NCBI RefSeq assembly: GCF_000427885.1 | Contig: NZ_ATYW01000023.1 | Span: 62,001 to 126,000, forward strand | DNA from: Glycomyces tenuis DSM 44171 | GTDB taxonomy: Bacteria; Actinomycetota; Actinomycetes; Mycobacteriales; Micromonosporaceae | Direction: 5' to 3' | DNA length: 64,000 nucleotides | In this document: positions 17,027 through 26,540 of the stretch, one piece after another | How the letters are laid out: the number at the start of each line of letters is the position of its first letter | Position numbering within the stretch: position 1 is the first letter of the stretch | Translations under genes and position numbers: made by a program | The notes under the pieces: model-generated | Seen by the model: only the letters and a program-made list of their open reading frames with translations | What the model was told of the DNA's origin: nothing | Databases searched by the model: none

Positions 17027-19561
17027 ATGACCTACCTGCCCGCGAGCTTCCGCGCCCTCCACGGGGAGTGGACCCTCACCGCCGCCGCGCTCCCCGCCGA
17101 GGCCCCCGCGTCCGCGGCCAGCGCGATCGCAGGCGGCGTGCCCGCCGTCGTCCCCGGCGAAGCCCACCTCGACCTGCACCGCGCCGGGCTCATCGCCGAG
17201 CCGTTCGACGGCGACAACGAGGCCGCGCAGCAGTGGATCGGCGACACCTCGTGGCGCTACTCCACGACGTTCGTGTGGAGCGACGACGGATCGGACCGCC
17301 ACGACCTCGTCGCCCACGGCCTCGACACCGTGGCCGCTGTGGAGCTCAACGGGATCGAGGTGGGACGCGCCGAGAACATGTTCCGCAGCCACCGCTGGGA
17401 CGTGCGGCGGGCGCTGCGCGAGGGCGAGAACACGCTCACCGTCACCTTCGCGGCGCCGGTCCCCGAGGCGGCGGCCCGCGCCGAGCGGGACGGGGCCATG
17501 CCGCACACCAACCACCACGACTACAACCAGCTGCGCAAGATGGCCTGCTCCTTCGGCTGGGACTGGGGCATCGACGTCGCGGGCGCCGGGATCTGGAAGC
17601 CGATCGGGCTCGACTCGTGGTCGGGCGCGCGCATCGCGGCGGTGCGGCCCCTGGTCGACGTGGTCGAGCGGGCCGACGGCGGGCACGACGGCGTATTGAA
17701 CGCCCATGTGGACATCGAGCGCGACGGTGCCGCGGACGTGCCGCTCGTCGTCACCGTCACCGGCCCCGACGGCACGGCGCTGCGGGCGGCCGGCGCGGTC
17801 CCCGCCGGCGAGGACTCCGCGGTCGTCCGCGTCGACGTGCCGGACGTGCGGCGCTGGTGGCCGGTGGGCCACGGCGAGCAGCCGCTCTACAGTGTCTCGG
17901 TCGAGGCCGGGACCGCCGAATGGAGCGGCCGGGTCGGCTTCCGCACCGTCGAGCTCGACACCGACGCCGACGAGGCCGGTGCGCCGTTCCTGTTGAAGGT
18001 CAACGGCGAACGCGTCCTCGTGCGCGGCGCCAACTGGATCCCCGACCACGCCTTCCTCACCGAGATCGACCGCGACCGCTACGCCCGGCGCGTGGACGAC
18101 GCGCTGGAGGCGAACATCAACCTGCTGCGCGTGTGGGGCGGCGGGATCTACGAATCGGACGACCTCTACGAGCTGGCCGACGAGCGCGGCCTGCTCATGT
18201 GGCAGGACTTCCCGTTCTCCTGCGCCGCCTACGCGGAGGACGAGCCGCTCCGGAGCGAGGTCGAGGCCGAGGTCCGAGACAACGTCACCCGGCTGTGCCC
18301 CCACCCTTCGCTGGTGCTGTGGAACGGCAACAACGAGAACATGATGGGCTGGCTCGACTGGGGCTGGGCGCACCGCGTCGGCGACCGCGGCTGGGGTGAC
18401 GCCTACTACTCCGAGCTGATCCCGCGCCTCGTCGCCGAGCTCGACGGCACCCGCCCCTACGCGCCCGCGAGCCCGTTCTCCTTCGGCGACTACCGGAACC
18501 CGAACGACGAGCGCTACGGCAGCGTGCACATCTGGGACGTGTGGAACCGCGTGGACTACACCGTCTACGGCGATTACAAGCCGCGCTTCGTCGCCGAGTT
18601 CGGCTTCCAGGCGCCGCCCGCGTGGTCGACCCTCACCGGCGTCGTCCACGACGAGCCGCTGGACCCCTTCGGGCACCAGATGCTGGTCCACCAGAAGGCC
18701 AACCGGGGCAACGAGAAGCTCCAGCGCGGCTGGGCCGGGCACCTGCCCGACCCGGAGTCCATCAAGGACTGGCACTGGACGACGCAGCTGAACCAGGCCC
18801 ACGCGATCCGCTTCGGCGTCGAGCACTTCCGCTCGCTCACGCCGCACAACACCGGCACGGTCCTGTGGCAGCTCAACGACAACTGGCCGGTGGTCTCCTG
18901 GGCCGCCGTCGACTTCAACGAGCACCGCAAGCCGCTGTGGCACGCCCTGCGCGACGCCTACGCGCCGCGGCTGGCCACACTCCAGCCGCGCGCCTCCGCC
19001 GAGGCCCGCGAGCAGGCATGGGAGGGCCTCGAACCGGAACCCGACACACTGGCGCTCGTGGTCGTGAACGACACCGGCGAGGACTTCTCCGGCTCCTTCA
19101 CCGTGACCCGCGAGGGCCTCGACGGCACCGTGCTCGCCAAGGCGAGCGTGCACGTGGCGGCGGGCGCGCGCGACGCCGGACTGGTCACCGTGCCCGCCGA
19201 GGTCGCCGCGTTCGGCGAGGCGGGCGCCGAGTACGTCCGCGCCGTCGCCGACGACGCGGACGCCGGATTCGCCCCGGCCTACCGATACGGCGCCGAAGTG
19301 GTCGACCAGCGCCTCGCCCCCGAGCCGCTGCGCGTCGAGGCCGAGGCCGTCGACGGCGGCTGCGAACTGCGCCTGACGGCGAGCTCGCTGGCCAGGGACG
19401 TGTTCTGCCACGCCGACACCGTCGACCCCGGCGCGCGCGCCGACTCGGGCATGATCACCTTGCGCGCCGGGGAGACCGCGACGATCCGGATCGACTCGCC
19501 CGCGGGCGGCGAGCCCGAGGCCTTCGCCGCGGCGCTGCGCTGCGCCAACGACCTGCTCTGA
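17027..19561 (+). CDS. GH2 beta-mannosidase
   Basis: An 844-residue GH2 enzyme without signal peptide. The N-terminal sugar-binding domain is followed by an immunoglobulin-like domain and a TIM barrel. The acid/base is the Glu of LWNGNNENMMGW and the nucleophile the Glu of RFVAEFGFQAPPAW, both in the beta-mannosidase rather than beta-galactosidase style; the early NHHDYNQLRKMACSFGWDWG pattern also belongs to this subgroup. It should release mannose from the non-reducing ends of beta-1,4-manno-oligosaccharides. It follows the GH42 gene by 8 bp, with a modest AGGA upstream of the ATG. Confidence 0.92.
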   Translation: MTYLPASFRALHGEWTLTAAALPAEAPASAASAIAGGVPAVVPGEAHLDLHRAGLIAEPFDGDNEAAQQWIGDTSWRYSTTFVWSDDGSDRHDLVAHGLDTVAAVELNGIEVGRAENMFRSHRWDVRRALREGENTLTVTFAAPVPEAAARAERDGAMPHTNHHDYNQLRKMACSFGWDWGIDVAGAGIWKPIGLDSWSGARIAAVRPLVDVVERADGGHDGVLNAHVDIERDGAADVPLVVTVTGPDGTALRAAGAVPAGEDSAVVRVDVPDVRRWWPVGHGEQPLYSVSVEAGTAEWSGRVGFRTVELDTDADEAGAPFLLKVNGERVLVRGANWIPDHAFLTEIDRDRYARRVDDALEANINLLRVWGGGIYESDDLYELADERGLLMWQDFPFSCAAYAEDEPLRSEVEAEVRDNVTRLCPHPSLVLWNGNNENMMGWLDWGWAHRVGDRGWGDAYYSELIPRLVAELDGTRPYAPASPFSFGDYRNPNDERYGSVHIWDVWNRVDYTVYGDYKPRFVAEFGFQAPPAWSTLTGVVHDEPLDPFGHQMLVHQKANRGNEKLQRGWAGHLPDPESIKDWHWTTQLNQAHAIRFGVEHFRSLTPHNTGTVLWQLNDNWPVVSWAAVDFNEHRKPLWHALRDAYAPRLATLQPRASAEAREQAWEGLEPEPDTLALVVVNDTGEDFSGSFTVTREGLDGTVLAKASVHVAAGARDAGLVTVPAEVAAFGEAGAEYVRAVADDADAGFAPAYRYGAEVVDQRLAPEPLRVEAEAVDGGCELRLTASSLARDVFCHADTVDPGARADSGMITLRAGETATIRIDSPAGGEPEAFAAALRCANDLL

Positions 19562-19573
19562 GTGGGAGACGAT

Positions 19574-21727
19574 GTGACGATTCGCTGGACCACCGGCGGC
19601 CTGGCCGTCGAGCTCGCGACCGGGCCCGAGGCCCCGGTCACGCTGCTGACGCTGACTCCGTCGGACGAACCGGCCCGCGGCCCCGAGCAGGTGCCGGAGC
19701 CCGCGCCGAGCGCGGGCACCCCGCCGCTGGTGGAGGTGCAGGCGCTCGGGCACGGGCGCTTCCCCGGCAGCCACCGGTACAGCTCGACCGCCGTCGGGGC
19801 GCGCCTGCGCTGCATAGGACACGAGACCGTCGGCGGCGATCTCCACGTCCACCAGCACGACGAGGTCACCGACCTGCGCGTCACCAGCGTGCTGAGCCCG
19901 CTCGGCGGGGCGCTGCGCGCCTGGACGGTCCTGCGCGCCGGATCGGCGCCGGTCACCGTCCAGGCCGTCACCTCCCTGGTGCTCGGCACCTTCCTCGGCG
20001 ACAGCGGTTCTGACGTCGACGGGCTCGACGTGCTGTGGGGCGACAACGACTGGGTCGCCGAGTCCCGCTGGCACCGCGCGCCGCTGCGCGAGGTCGGCCT
20101 GCCCGCGATGGACCCGGCCGTGCACCACCACATGAACCGGGCGCGGATGGCCGTCACCACCCGCAGCTCGTGGTCCACCGGCGAGCGGCTCCCCACCGGT
20201 CTGATCGTCGAACGCGACGGCGGCTACGGCCTGGCCTTCCAGATCGAGCACAACGGCGCCTGGCACTGGGAGATCGGCGAGGACCGGACCGGCGCCTCGC
20301 TCGCGCTCCTGGGCCCCGCCGACGCCGAGCACCAGTGGACGGTCGAACTCGCTCCACAGGAGACCTTCACGTCCGTGCCCGTGGCGGTCGCGGTCGCCCG
20401 CGGCGGCGACCCGGTCGACTCGGCCCTGGCCGCGCTGACCGGCTACCGACGCGAGCTCGTGGCCCGCACCGGCACCGCCCGCCACGAGCGCCCGCTGCCG
20501 GTGGTCTTCAACGACTACATGAACACCCTCATGGGCGACCCGACCACGGCGAAGATCCTCCCGCTGGCCGAGGCCGCCGCCCGCGCGGGCGCGGACTGCT
20601 ACTGCATCGACGCGGGCTGGTACGACGACGACGCGGGCGGCTGGTGGGACGCGGTCGGCGAGTGGGAGCCGAGCGCCTCGCGCTTCCCCGGCGGCCTCGC
20701 GGAGGTGCTCGACCGCATCCGCGACCTCGGCATGGTCCCCGGGATCTGGCTCGAACCCGAGGTCGTCGGCGTGCGGTCCCCGCTCGCCGGGCGCCTGCCG
20801 GAGGAGGCGTTCTTCCAGCGGCGCGGGCGGCGCGTCGTCGAGCACGGGCGGTACCACCTCGACCTGCGCCACCCGGCCGCCCGCGCCCACCTGGACGCGG
20901 TCGTCGACCGCCTCGTCGGCATGGGCGTGGGCTACTTCAAGTTCGACTACAACATCATGCCGGGGCCGGGCACCGATGCGGACGGTCTCGCGCCCGGCGC
21001 GGGGCTGCTGGAGCACTGCCGCGCCACCCTCGCCTGGCTCGACGGCGTGCTCGCCCGCCACGGCGGCCTGCTGATCGAGAACTGCGCCTCGGGCGGGATG
21101 CGGGCCGACTACGCGACCCTCTCGCGCCTGCACCTCCAGTCCACCTCCGACCAGCAGGACCCGCTGCTGTACCCGCCGATCGCGGCGGCCACGCCCGCGT
21201 CGATCCTCCCCGAGCAGGCCGGGCACTGGGGCTACGCGCAGCCCGAGATGAGCGCCGAGGAGTCGGCGTTCACCCTCGTCGCGGGGATCACCGGGCGGCT
21301 CTACCTCAGCGGCCACCTCGCGTCCATGGACGAGGCGCGGCTGGCGCTCGTCGGCGACGCGGTCGAGGCGCACCGCGGGCTCCTGCCGTTCCTCGCGCGG
21401 GCCGTGCCGTCCTGGCCGCTCGGGCTCGAGCACCGCGGCCCCTGGCAGGCCATGGCGCTGCACGGCGGCGACGAGGCGGTCCTGACCGTGTGGCGCCTGC
21501 CGGGCGCGGGCGACCGCGTCGAGCTGCCGCTGCCCGCGCTGCGCGGACGGAACGTCACGATCGAGCGGTGCTTCCCCGCGCCGGAGACCCCGGGTGTCGG
21601 ATCATGGGAGTGGACGTGGGAGGCCGCCGACGGCGTGCTCCGCGTCCGGACCGAGACCGCGGCCCCGACCGCGCGCGTCCTGCGCCTCACCGCGGCCGAC
21701 GACAACGCAACGAAGGAGCGCCCGTGA
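19574..21727 (+). CDS. GH36 alpha-galactosidase, second copy
   Basis: A 717-residue GH36 enzyme of normal length with nucleophile Asp in YFKFDYN and acid/base Asp in LQSTSDQQDP; the motif LLIENCASGGMRADY precedes it. Its sequence differs from the GH36 at 5955-8105 (FKFDYN versus VKWDHN), so they are not recent duplicates. The GTG at 19574 has GGGAG five bases upstream; a GTG at 19562 is a less likely start. It should strip alpha-galactose side chains from galactomanno-oligosaccharides so that the beta-mannosidase can proceed. The GTG of the next gene overlaps its stop by 4 bp. Confidence 0.92.
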   Translation: MTIRWTTGGLAVELATGPEAPVTLLTLTPSDEPARGPEQVPEPAPSAGTPPLVEVQALGHGRFPGSHRYSSTAVGARLRCIGHETVGGDLHVHQHDEVTDLRVTSVLSPLGGALRAWTVLRAGSAPVTVQAVTSLVLGTFLGDSGSDVDGLDVLWGDNDWVAESRWHRAPLREVGLPAMDPAVHHHMNRARMAVTTRSSWSTGERLPTGLIVERDGGYGLAFQIEHNGAWHWEIGEDRTGASLALLGPADAEHQWTVELAPQETFTSVPVAVAVARGGDPVDSALAALTGYRRELVARTGTARHERPLPVVFNDYMNTLMGDPTTAKILPLAEAAARAGADCYCIDAGWYDDDAGGWWDAVGEWEPSASRFPGGLAEVLDRIRDLGMVPGIWLEPEVVGVRSPLAGRLPEEAFFQRRGRRVVEHGRYHLDLRHPAARAHLDAVVDRLVGMGVGYFKFDYNIMPGPGTDADGLAPGAGLLEHCRATLAWLDGVLARHGGLLIENCASGGMRADYATLSRLHLQSTSDQQDPLLYPPIAAATPASILPEQAGHWGYAQPEMSAEESAFTLVAGITGRLYLSGHLASMDEARLALVGDAVEAHRGLLPFLARAVPSWPLGLEHRGPWQAMALHGGDEAVLTVWRLPGAGDRVELPLPALRGRNVTIERCFPAPETPGVGSWEWTWEAADGVLRVRTETAAPTARVLRLTAADDNATKERP

Positions 21728-22968
21728 CATCCCTGCCCAGACCGGACGAGCGGAGGCTCGCGGCGGAATGCGAGCGGCTGCTGGCGTTCGGCGCGAAGCT
21801 CGCACTGCCCGAGGGCGGCGCCGCCTACCTCGACGCCGAGGGCGAACCGGACCCCGCCCAGGGCGTGCACACGTGGATCACGGCGCGGACCGCCCACGTG
21901 TACTCGCTCGCCTCCCTGCTCGGCGCCTCCGGCGGCGAGGCGATCGCGGACGCGGCGCTGGCCGGCCTGAGCGGGCGGCTGCGCGACGGCGAGCGCGGCG
22001 GCTGGTTCCACGCCCTCGACGCCGACGGCAAACCGGACCGGGCCGGAGGGAAGTCCTGCTACGACCACGCCTTCGTGCTGCTCGCGGCCTCCTCGGCGCT
22101 GCTCGCCGGGCGCCCCGGCGCGGCGCCGCTCCTCGCCGACGCCGCCGAGGTCTACCTCGAGCGGTTCTGGGACGAGCGGGCCGGGCTGCCCCTCGACGCC
22201 TGGGACGCGGACTTCGAGCGGGCCGAGGACTACCGGGGGCTCAACTCCACCATGCACTCGGTCGAGGCCTTCCTCGCCGTCGCCGACGCCCTGGAGGCGA
22301 CCGGAGAGCCCGGGGCGGCCGCGTGGCGGGACCGCGCGGCGAGTGCGGCCCGCTTCGCCGCGGGCCTCGCCGCCTCCCACGGCGACCGCCTGCCGGAGCA
22401 CTTCGGCCCGGACTGGACTCCCGACCTCGAACTCAACCGCGAGCGGCCGGAGGACCGCTTCAAGCCCTTCGGCTCGACGCCCGGGCACGGCCTGGAGTGG
22501 TCCCGGCTGATGCTGCACGTGGAGGCGGCCGTCGGCGGGGACGAGGCCTTGGCCGCGGCGGCGGCGCGCCTGTTCGACAGGGCCGCCGCCGACGGCTGGG
22601 ACGCGGACGGGGCCGAGGGCTTCGTCTACACGGTCGACTGGGACGGTGTCCCCGTGGTGCGCAGGCGGATGCACTGGGTCCTGGCCGAGGGGATCGCGGC
22701 GGCCGCGGCGCTGCACCGCCGCACCGGCGAGGACCGCTACGCCGACCGGTACGCCACGTGGTGGGACTACGCCGAGCGGCGCCTGATCGACCGCGACGGC
22801 GGCTCGTGGTGGCACGAGCTCGACCAGCGGAACCGTCCGAGCGCCTCGGTGTGGGACGGCAAACCCGATCTCTACCACGCGGTCCAGGCGACACTGCTGC
22901 CTCGCCTGCCGCTCGCGCCGACGCTGGCGCGGGCCCTGCGCGAAGGCCTGATCGGAGGCCGGGCATGA
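21724..22968 (+). CDS. AGE-family epimerase/isomerase, probable D-mannose isomerase
   Basis: A 414-residue (alpha/alpha)6-barrel protein of the N-acylglucosamine 2-epimerase superfamily. The conserved histidines of the active centre are visible in GHGLEWSRL and MHWVLAEG, and an early GGWFHALDADGKP and KSCYDHAF match the mannose-isomerase/YihS-like branch better than the GlcNAc epimerase branch. In this operon it most plausibly converts mannose to fructose. A cellobiose/mannobiose 2-epimerase role is the main alternative. It starts at a GTG overlapping the upstream stop and ends overlapping the kinase start (ATGA). Confidence 0.85.
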   Translation: MTSLPRPDERRLAAECERLLAFGAKLALPEGGAAYLDAEGEPDPAQGVHTWITARTAHVYSLASLLGASGGEAIADAALAGLSGRLRDGERGGWFHALDADGKPDRAGGKSCYDHAFVLLAASSALLAGRPGAAPLLADAAEVYLERFWDERAGLPLDAWDADFERAEDYRGLNSTMHSVEAFLAVADALEATGEPGAAAWRDRAASAARFAAGLAASHGDRLPEHFGPDWTPDLELNRERPEDRFKPFGSTPGHGLEWSRLMLHVEAAVGGDEALAAAAARLFDRAAADGWDADGAEGFVYTVDWDGVPVVRRRMHWVLAEGIAAAAALHRRTGEDRYADRYATWWDYAERRLIDRDGGSWWHELDQRNRPSASVWDGKPDLYHAVQATLLPRLPLAPTLARALREGLIGGRA

Positions 22969-23912
22969 GCGCCGACGACGGCACCGTGACGGTGATCGGC
23001 GAGGCCCTCGTCGACATCCTGCGCACCGAGGACGGCTCGCGCGAGACGCCGGGCGGCAGCTCGGCCAACGTGGCGGTCGCGCTCGGCAGGCTCGGCCGCG
23101 AAGCGGTGCTCGCCACCGTCCTGGCCGACGACGCGAACGGCGCGACCGTGCGCCGCTGGCTGGAGGAGTCCGGGGTGCGCGTGGTGGCGGAGCCGCCGTC
23201 GACCGGGCGCACCTCCACCGCCCTGGTCGACCTGGCCGAGGACGGTTCGGCCGCATACGAGTTCGACCTGGCCTGGAACCTGACGGCGGAGCGGATCGCG
23301 GAGGCGGCGGACGGCGACCCGGCCGCCCTCCACGCCGGGTCCATCGCGACGGTGCTCGCGCCCGGGGCCGACGCCGTCGAGACCGCGATGCGGGCCGCGC
23401 GCGGGCGCTCGCTGGTGACCTTCGACCCCAACGCGCGTCCGGCGATCACCCCGGAGCTCGGACCGGCGCTGCGGCGGGTCGAGCGGCTGATCGCCCTGAG
23501 CGACGTCGTCAAGGTCTCCGACGAGGACCTGGCCTGGTACCACCCGGGAGCCGACCCGGTCGAGGTGGCGCGTTCGTGGGCCGGGCGGGGCCCGCTCCTG
23601 GTCGTGGTGACACTCGGGGCCGAGGGCAGCGTGCTGGTGCGCGGCGAGGCCGTCATCGACGTGCCCGGCGTCCCGGTGGCCGTGGCCGACACGATCGGCG
23701 CCGGGGACACCTTCATGGGCGCGCTGATCGACGCGCTCATGGGCTTCGGGGCGCGCGGCAAGGAGGCGCGCGGCGTCCTGGCCGCCCTGAGCCTCGAGCA
23801 GTTGCGGCTGGCGGGGGCCGAGGCCGCCAGGGCCGCCGCGATCACCGTCTCGCGCCCGGGCGCCGACCCGCCGACCAGGGACGAACTCGTCCGGTCGCCG
23901 GAGCGCGCCTGA
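22965..23912 (+). CDS. PfkB-family carbohydrate kinase, probable fructokinase
   Basis: A 315-residue ribokinase-fold kinase. The N-terminal signature is PGGSSANVAVALGRLGR and the C-terminal signature with the catalytic Asp is DTIGAGDTFMGALID. The fold and the GEALVDIL start fit fructokinases. It is the last gene of the operon and follows a likely mannose isomerase, so fructose to fructose-6-phosphate is the natural step, feeding glycolysis. The ATG overlaps the isomerase stop. A multi-part hairpin follows the stop. Confidence 0.9.
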   Translation: MSADDGTVTVIGEALVDILRTEDGSRETPGGSSANVAVALGRLGREAVLATVLADDANGATVRRWLEESGVRVVAEPPSTGRTSTALVDLAEDGSAAYEFDLAWNLTAERIAEAADGDPAALHAGSIATVLAPGADAVETAMRAARGRSLVTFDPNARPAITPELGPALRRVERLIALSDVVKVSDEDLAWYHPGADPVEVARSWAGRGPLLVVVTLGAEGSVLVRGEAVIDVPGVPVAVADTIGAGDTFMGALIDALMGFGARGKEARGVLAALSLEQLRLAGAEAARAAAITVSRPGADPPTRDELVRSPERA

Positions 23913-23925
23913 GAGCGCCGCCTGC

Positions 23926-23970
23926 GGGGCGGTCCTGCCGGCGGGGTCAAGACCTCGGCGGGGCCGCCCC
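23926..23970 (+). terminator. Terminator of the glycan operon
   Basis: A 45-nt nested hairpin: outer arms GGGGCGG (23926-23932) and CCGCCCC (23964-23970), inner arms around GGGGTC-aa-GACCTC. It begins 14 bp after the kinase stop and lies between converging genes. Confidence 0.65.
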
Positions 23971-24033
23971 GTAGAGCGCCCGGTCGACCAGGCGCGGGCG
24001 AGGTCGGCGTCCGCCTGCGCGGTGCCGACGGAT

Positions 24034-24612
24034 TCAGACGTGGAGGGCGGGCCGGTAGACGAGCTCTTGGCTGCGGCCGTCGAAGGTCCGGCTCTCGAGC
24101 AGCTCCAGGTCGAAGTCGGCCGCGCCCTCGAAGAGCGGGTCGGTTCCGGTCCGGCCGCTGACCACGGGGAAGATCGTCACCTGGACGCGGTCGACGAGCC
24201 CGGCGGCCATCAGCGCCCGGTTCAGCGACAGGCTGCCGTGCGAGCGCAGCGGCGTCTCGGACTCCTCTTTGAGCCGGGCGACGACGTCGACGGCGTCACC
24301 GCTGAGGACGGTCGCGTCCGGCCAGTCGAGCGGCCCTTCGAGCGTGTTCGACACCACCGTCGTCGGCATGCTCCGCATCCGGGAGTTCACCGGGTCGAGC
24401 TCGGCCTCGGGGATGGGGCCCAGCAGCTCCGTGAACTGCCGGAAGGTGGTGGCGCCGAGCACCATCCGCTGCTCCCCGCCGAGCACGGCGAGGCGGTTGC
24501 CGAGGAACTCGGGGCCTTCCTTGCCCCAGTAGCCGCCCCAGTCGCCGTCCGGGCCATAGGAGCCGTAGCCGTCGAGTGTGGTGAAGACGTCCCAGGTGTA
24601 CGTGGCGGTCAT
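24034..24612 (-). CDS. Dihydrofolate-reductase-like protein (RibD C-terminal family)
   Basis: A 192-residue cytoplasmic protein with the DHFR/RibD_C fold: N-terminal TLDGY, central VLGATTFRQF, and SHGSLSLNRALMAAGLVDRVQVTIFPVVSGRTG near the C-terminus, where the family has its GS.L...L...GLVDE pattern. Such proteins are common in actinomycetes as stand-alone reductases of unknown substrate. The start at 24612 has GGAGCGCGCC upstream. It converges with the glycan operon and is divergent from the next gene. Confidence 0.85.
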   Translation of the reverse strand: MTATYTWDVFTTLDGYGSYGPDGDWGGYWGKEGPEFLGNRLAVLGGEQRMVLGATTFRQFTELLGPIPEAELDPVNSRMRSMPTTVVSNTLEGPLDWPDATVLSGDAVDVVARLKEESETPLRSHGSLSLNRALMAAGLVDRVQVTIFPVVSGRTGTDPLFEGAADFDLELLESRTFDGRSQELVYRPALHV

Positions 24613-24758
24613 GGCGCGCTCCTCGAATGCGAGTGGTCGGCTGTCGCAGATACGGACGAGACACCGCGGCGAAACTCATCGCCGCCGGTTCCGATGCCCG
24701 GACTAGTAGTCTTCTACGCGGGCCAGAAGGCCGAACGGGCGCGAAATGAGGAGCCGAC

Positions 24759-25481
24759 ATCCCCACACGATTCGAAGAACTCGACTACCAGGCCACCGCC
24801 ATGGGCGAGGTGAGCCTGCGGCGCCGCCACGATCCGGTCGCGGACGCCGAGGTCTACGAGGTCAAACTCGGCGACGAGTACCTCATGTCCAGCCTGTTCA
24901 CCGCCGCCGAGACCGAGCTCGCCCGCCTGGGGCTGGCCGCGGCCCGCGCCGATCGGCTCGCGGTCATGGTCGGCGGCCTGGGCCTGGGCTACACCGCCCG
25001 CACCGCCCTGGCCGACCCCCGCGTCACCGAGCTGACCGTGGTCGAGGCCCTCGAGCCCGTCATCGACTGGCACCGGCGCGGCCTGGTCCCCCACGCGGCC
25101 GAGCTCACCGGCGACGAGCGGACCCGCATCGTCCACGGCGACTTCTTCGCCTCGGCGCTGGCTCCGCCGGAACCGCGCCCGGCGGGCCACCGCCACGACG
25201 TGATCCTGCTCGACATCGACCACTCGCCGCGCCACCTCCTCCACCCGGCCCACGCCGCCTTCTACACTCCGGCCGGCCTCGGGCGCCTCGCCGCGCACCT
25301 GCGGCCGGGCGGCGTGTTCGGCATGTGGTCCGACGACCCGGCCGACGACGACTTCCTCGAGCTGCTGTCCGAGGTCTTCGACGGCACCGAGGCCCACCGC
25401 ATCGCCTTCCCCAACCCGTTCCAGGACGAGGAGTCGGCCAACACCGTCTATATCGGGCGAATCCCGGCCCAGGGCCGGTGA
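24759..25481 (+). CDS. Spermidine-synthase-like methyltransferase-fold protein, apparent AUC start
   Basis: The protein has a spermidine-synthase-like Rossmann fold: VMVGGLGLGYTARTAL is the nucleotide-binding loop and DVILLDIDHSP a following strand. The common ATG (24801) would cut off FEELDYQATA, which looks like genuine protein continuous with MGEVSLRRR, and has no ribosome site. Upstream in frame there is no ATG, GTG or TTG before the TGA at 24747, but an ATC at 24759 lies five bases after a strong GAGGAG (24748-24753). The start at ATC gives 240 residues; the ATG start gives 226. Function is unknown; this actinobacterial group probably does not make spermidine. Confidence 0.75.
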   Translation: MPTRFEELDYQATAMGEVSLRRRHDPVADAEVYEVKLGDEYLMSSLFTAAETELARLGLAAARADRLAVMVGGLGLGYTARTALADPRVTELTVVEALEPVIDWHRRGLVPHAAELTGDERTRIVHGDFFASALAPPEPRPAGHRHDVILLDIDHSPRHLLHPAHAAFYTPAGLGRLAAHLRPGGVFGMWSDDPADDDFLELLSEVFDGTEAHRIAFPNPFQDEESANTVYIGRIPAQGR

Positions 25482-25546
25482 GCCGCGCCGAACCGGCGGC
25501 GCCGCGGGGCCGCCGCGAGTGGCGGCGGCCTGAGGGATCGGGCATA

Positions 25547-26041
25547 TTGGAGGTCGACACGAAGGGGCCGACCATCAGTTCCGAGACCGACCGCATGGCC
25601 GCGTTCGGCGGCCAGCTGCGCGCCGTCCACCAGCGGCTCCGGCAGGCGCTGGAGCTCGCCCGGCGGTCGATCGACGGCGAGGTCGACATCCCCGAAGGGC
25701 TGGATCTGCTGGTGTTCTGCCGCGGGTTCTGCTCCGCGCTCAGCGGCCACCACCGCAGCGAGGACACCGGCCTGTTCCCCGAGATCCTCGCGGCGCGTCC
25801 CGACCTGAAGCCGGTCGTCGACGATCTGGTGCGCGACCACAACATGCTCGAGCACCTCCTCGGCGAGTTCTCGGCCGCGCTGTCGTCCGAGGCGGATCCC
25901 GAGGCGCTGCATCGGCATCTCGACGGCATCGGCGCGATCATGGAGTCGCACTTCGGCTACGAGGAGCGCCGGCTCATCGAGGTGCTGGACGCCGTCGCGC
26001 CCGACGGCGACCCGCGCACGCTCCTGGGCGAGCTCGCCTGA
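25547..26041 (+). CDS. Hemerythrin HHE domain protein
   Basis: A 164-residue four-helix protein with hemerythrin-like iron ligands: HHRSEDTGLFPE, RDHNMLEHL and ESHFGYEERRL. It may bind a di-iron centre and sense or hold oxygen or nitric oxide. The start is uncertain: a TTG at 25547 has GAGGGA nine bases upstream and gives the longest convincing N-terminus, while the first ATG (25595) has no ribosome site. It lies 65 bp behind the spermidine-synthase-like gene on the same strand. Confidence 0.8.
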   Translation: MEVDTKGPTISSETDRMAAFGGQLRAVHQRLRQALELARRSIDGEVDIPEGLDLLVFCRGFCSALSGHHRSEDTGLFPEILAARPDLKPVVDDLVRDHNMLEHLLGEFSAALSSEADPEALHRHLDGIGAIMESHFGYEERRLIEVLDAVAPDGDPRTLLGELA

Positions 26042-26210
26042 CCGGCCGGGCCGACGACACCGGCGGGTTCGGCGCGAGCAGGCACCCGTATAGATCCCGA
26101 ACACCGCCGACCGCACACCGACCGAGGTCGATCGGCGGGTCGCCGGGGCGGAGCCACCGGGAGTCCGTCACCGGCGGTCGCGGTACCCGCTCGTACGGCC
26201 CTCGGGCCGG

Positions 26211-26250
26211 AACGGTCGAAGCGGCGGGTCCTGCTGCCGCTTCGACCGTT
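26211..26250 (-). terminator. 15-bp perfect hairpin downstream of the cold-shock gene
   Basis: Arms 26211-26225 and 26236-26250 pair perfectly around a 10-nt loop. It begins 9 bp past the leftward cold-shock stop and is probably its terminator, although no U tract follows. It could also stop transcription from the hemerythrin side. Confidence 0.6.
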
Positions 26251-26259
26251 CGAACCCGG

Positions 26260-26463
26260 TCAGAGCGGCCGGATGTTGGTGGCCTGAGGGCCTTTCTGGC
26301 CCTGCTCGATGTCGAACTCGACCTGTTGGGATTCCTCCAGGTCGCGACGACCGGAGCCCTGGATCGCCGAGAAGTGCGCGAACACGTCCGCGGAGCCGTC
26401 GTCGGGGGCGATGAATCCGAAACCCTTGTCGCCGTTGAACCATTTGACGGTGCCTGTTGCCAT
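26260..26463 (-). CDS. Cold-shock protein, CspA family
   Basis: A 67-residue single cold-shock domain with both RNA-binding motifs, KGFGFI (RNP1) and VFAHFSAI (RNP2 position), and the usual start [10 protein letters not shown]. It binds single-stranded RNA or DNA and acts as an RNA chaperone. The ATG at 26463 has AGGAG eight bases upstream. It lies 77 bp behind a small unrecognised ORF on the same strand, with which it may be co-transcribed. Confidence 0.96.
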   Translation of the reverse strand: MATGTVKWFNGDKGFGFIAPDDGSADVFAHFSAIQGSGRRDLEESQQVEFDIEQGQKGPQATNIRPL

Positions 26464-26540
26464 GGAAATCACTCCTGTTTTCGTTGTGGATCGCGAAGCG
26501 GTCCTTCTTCGGTCCGCGCCGACGGCGCCGGCGCGGAAGA

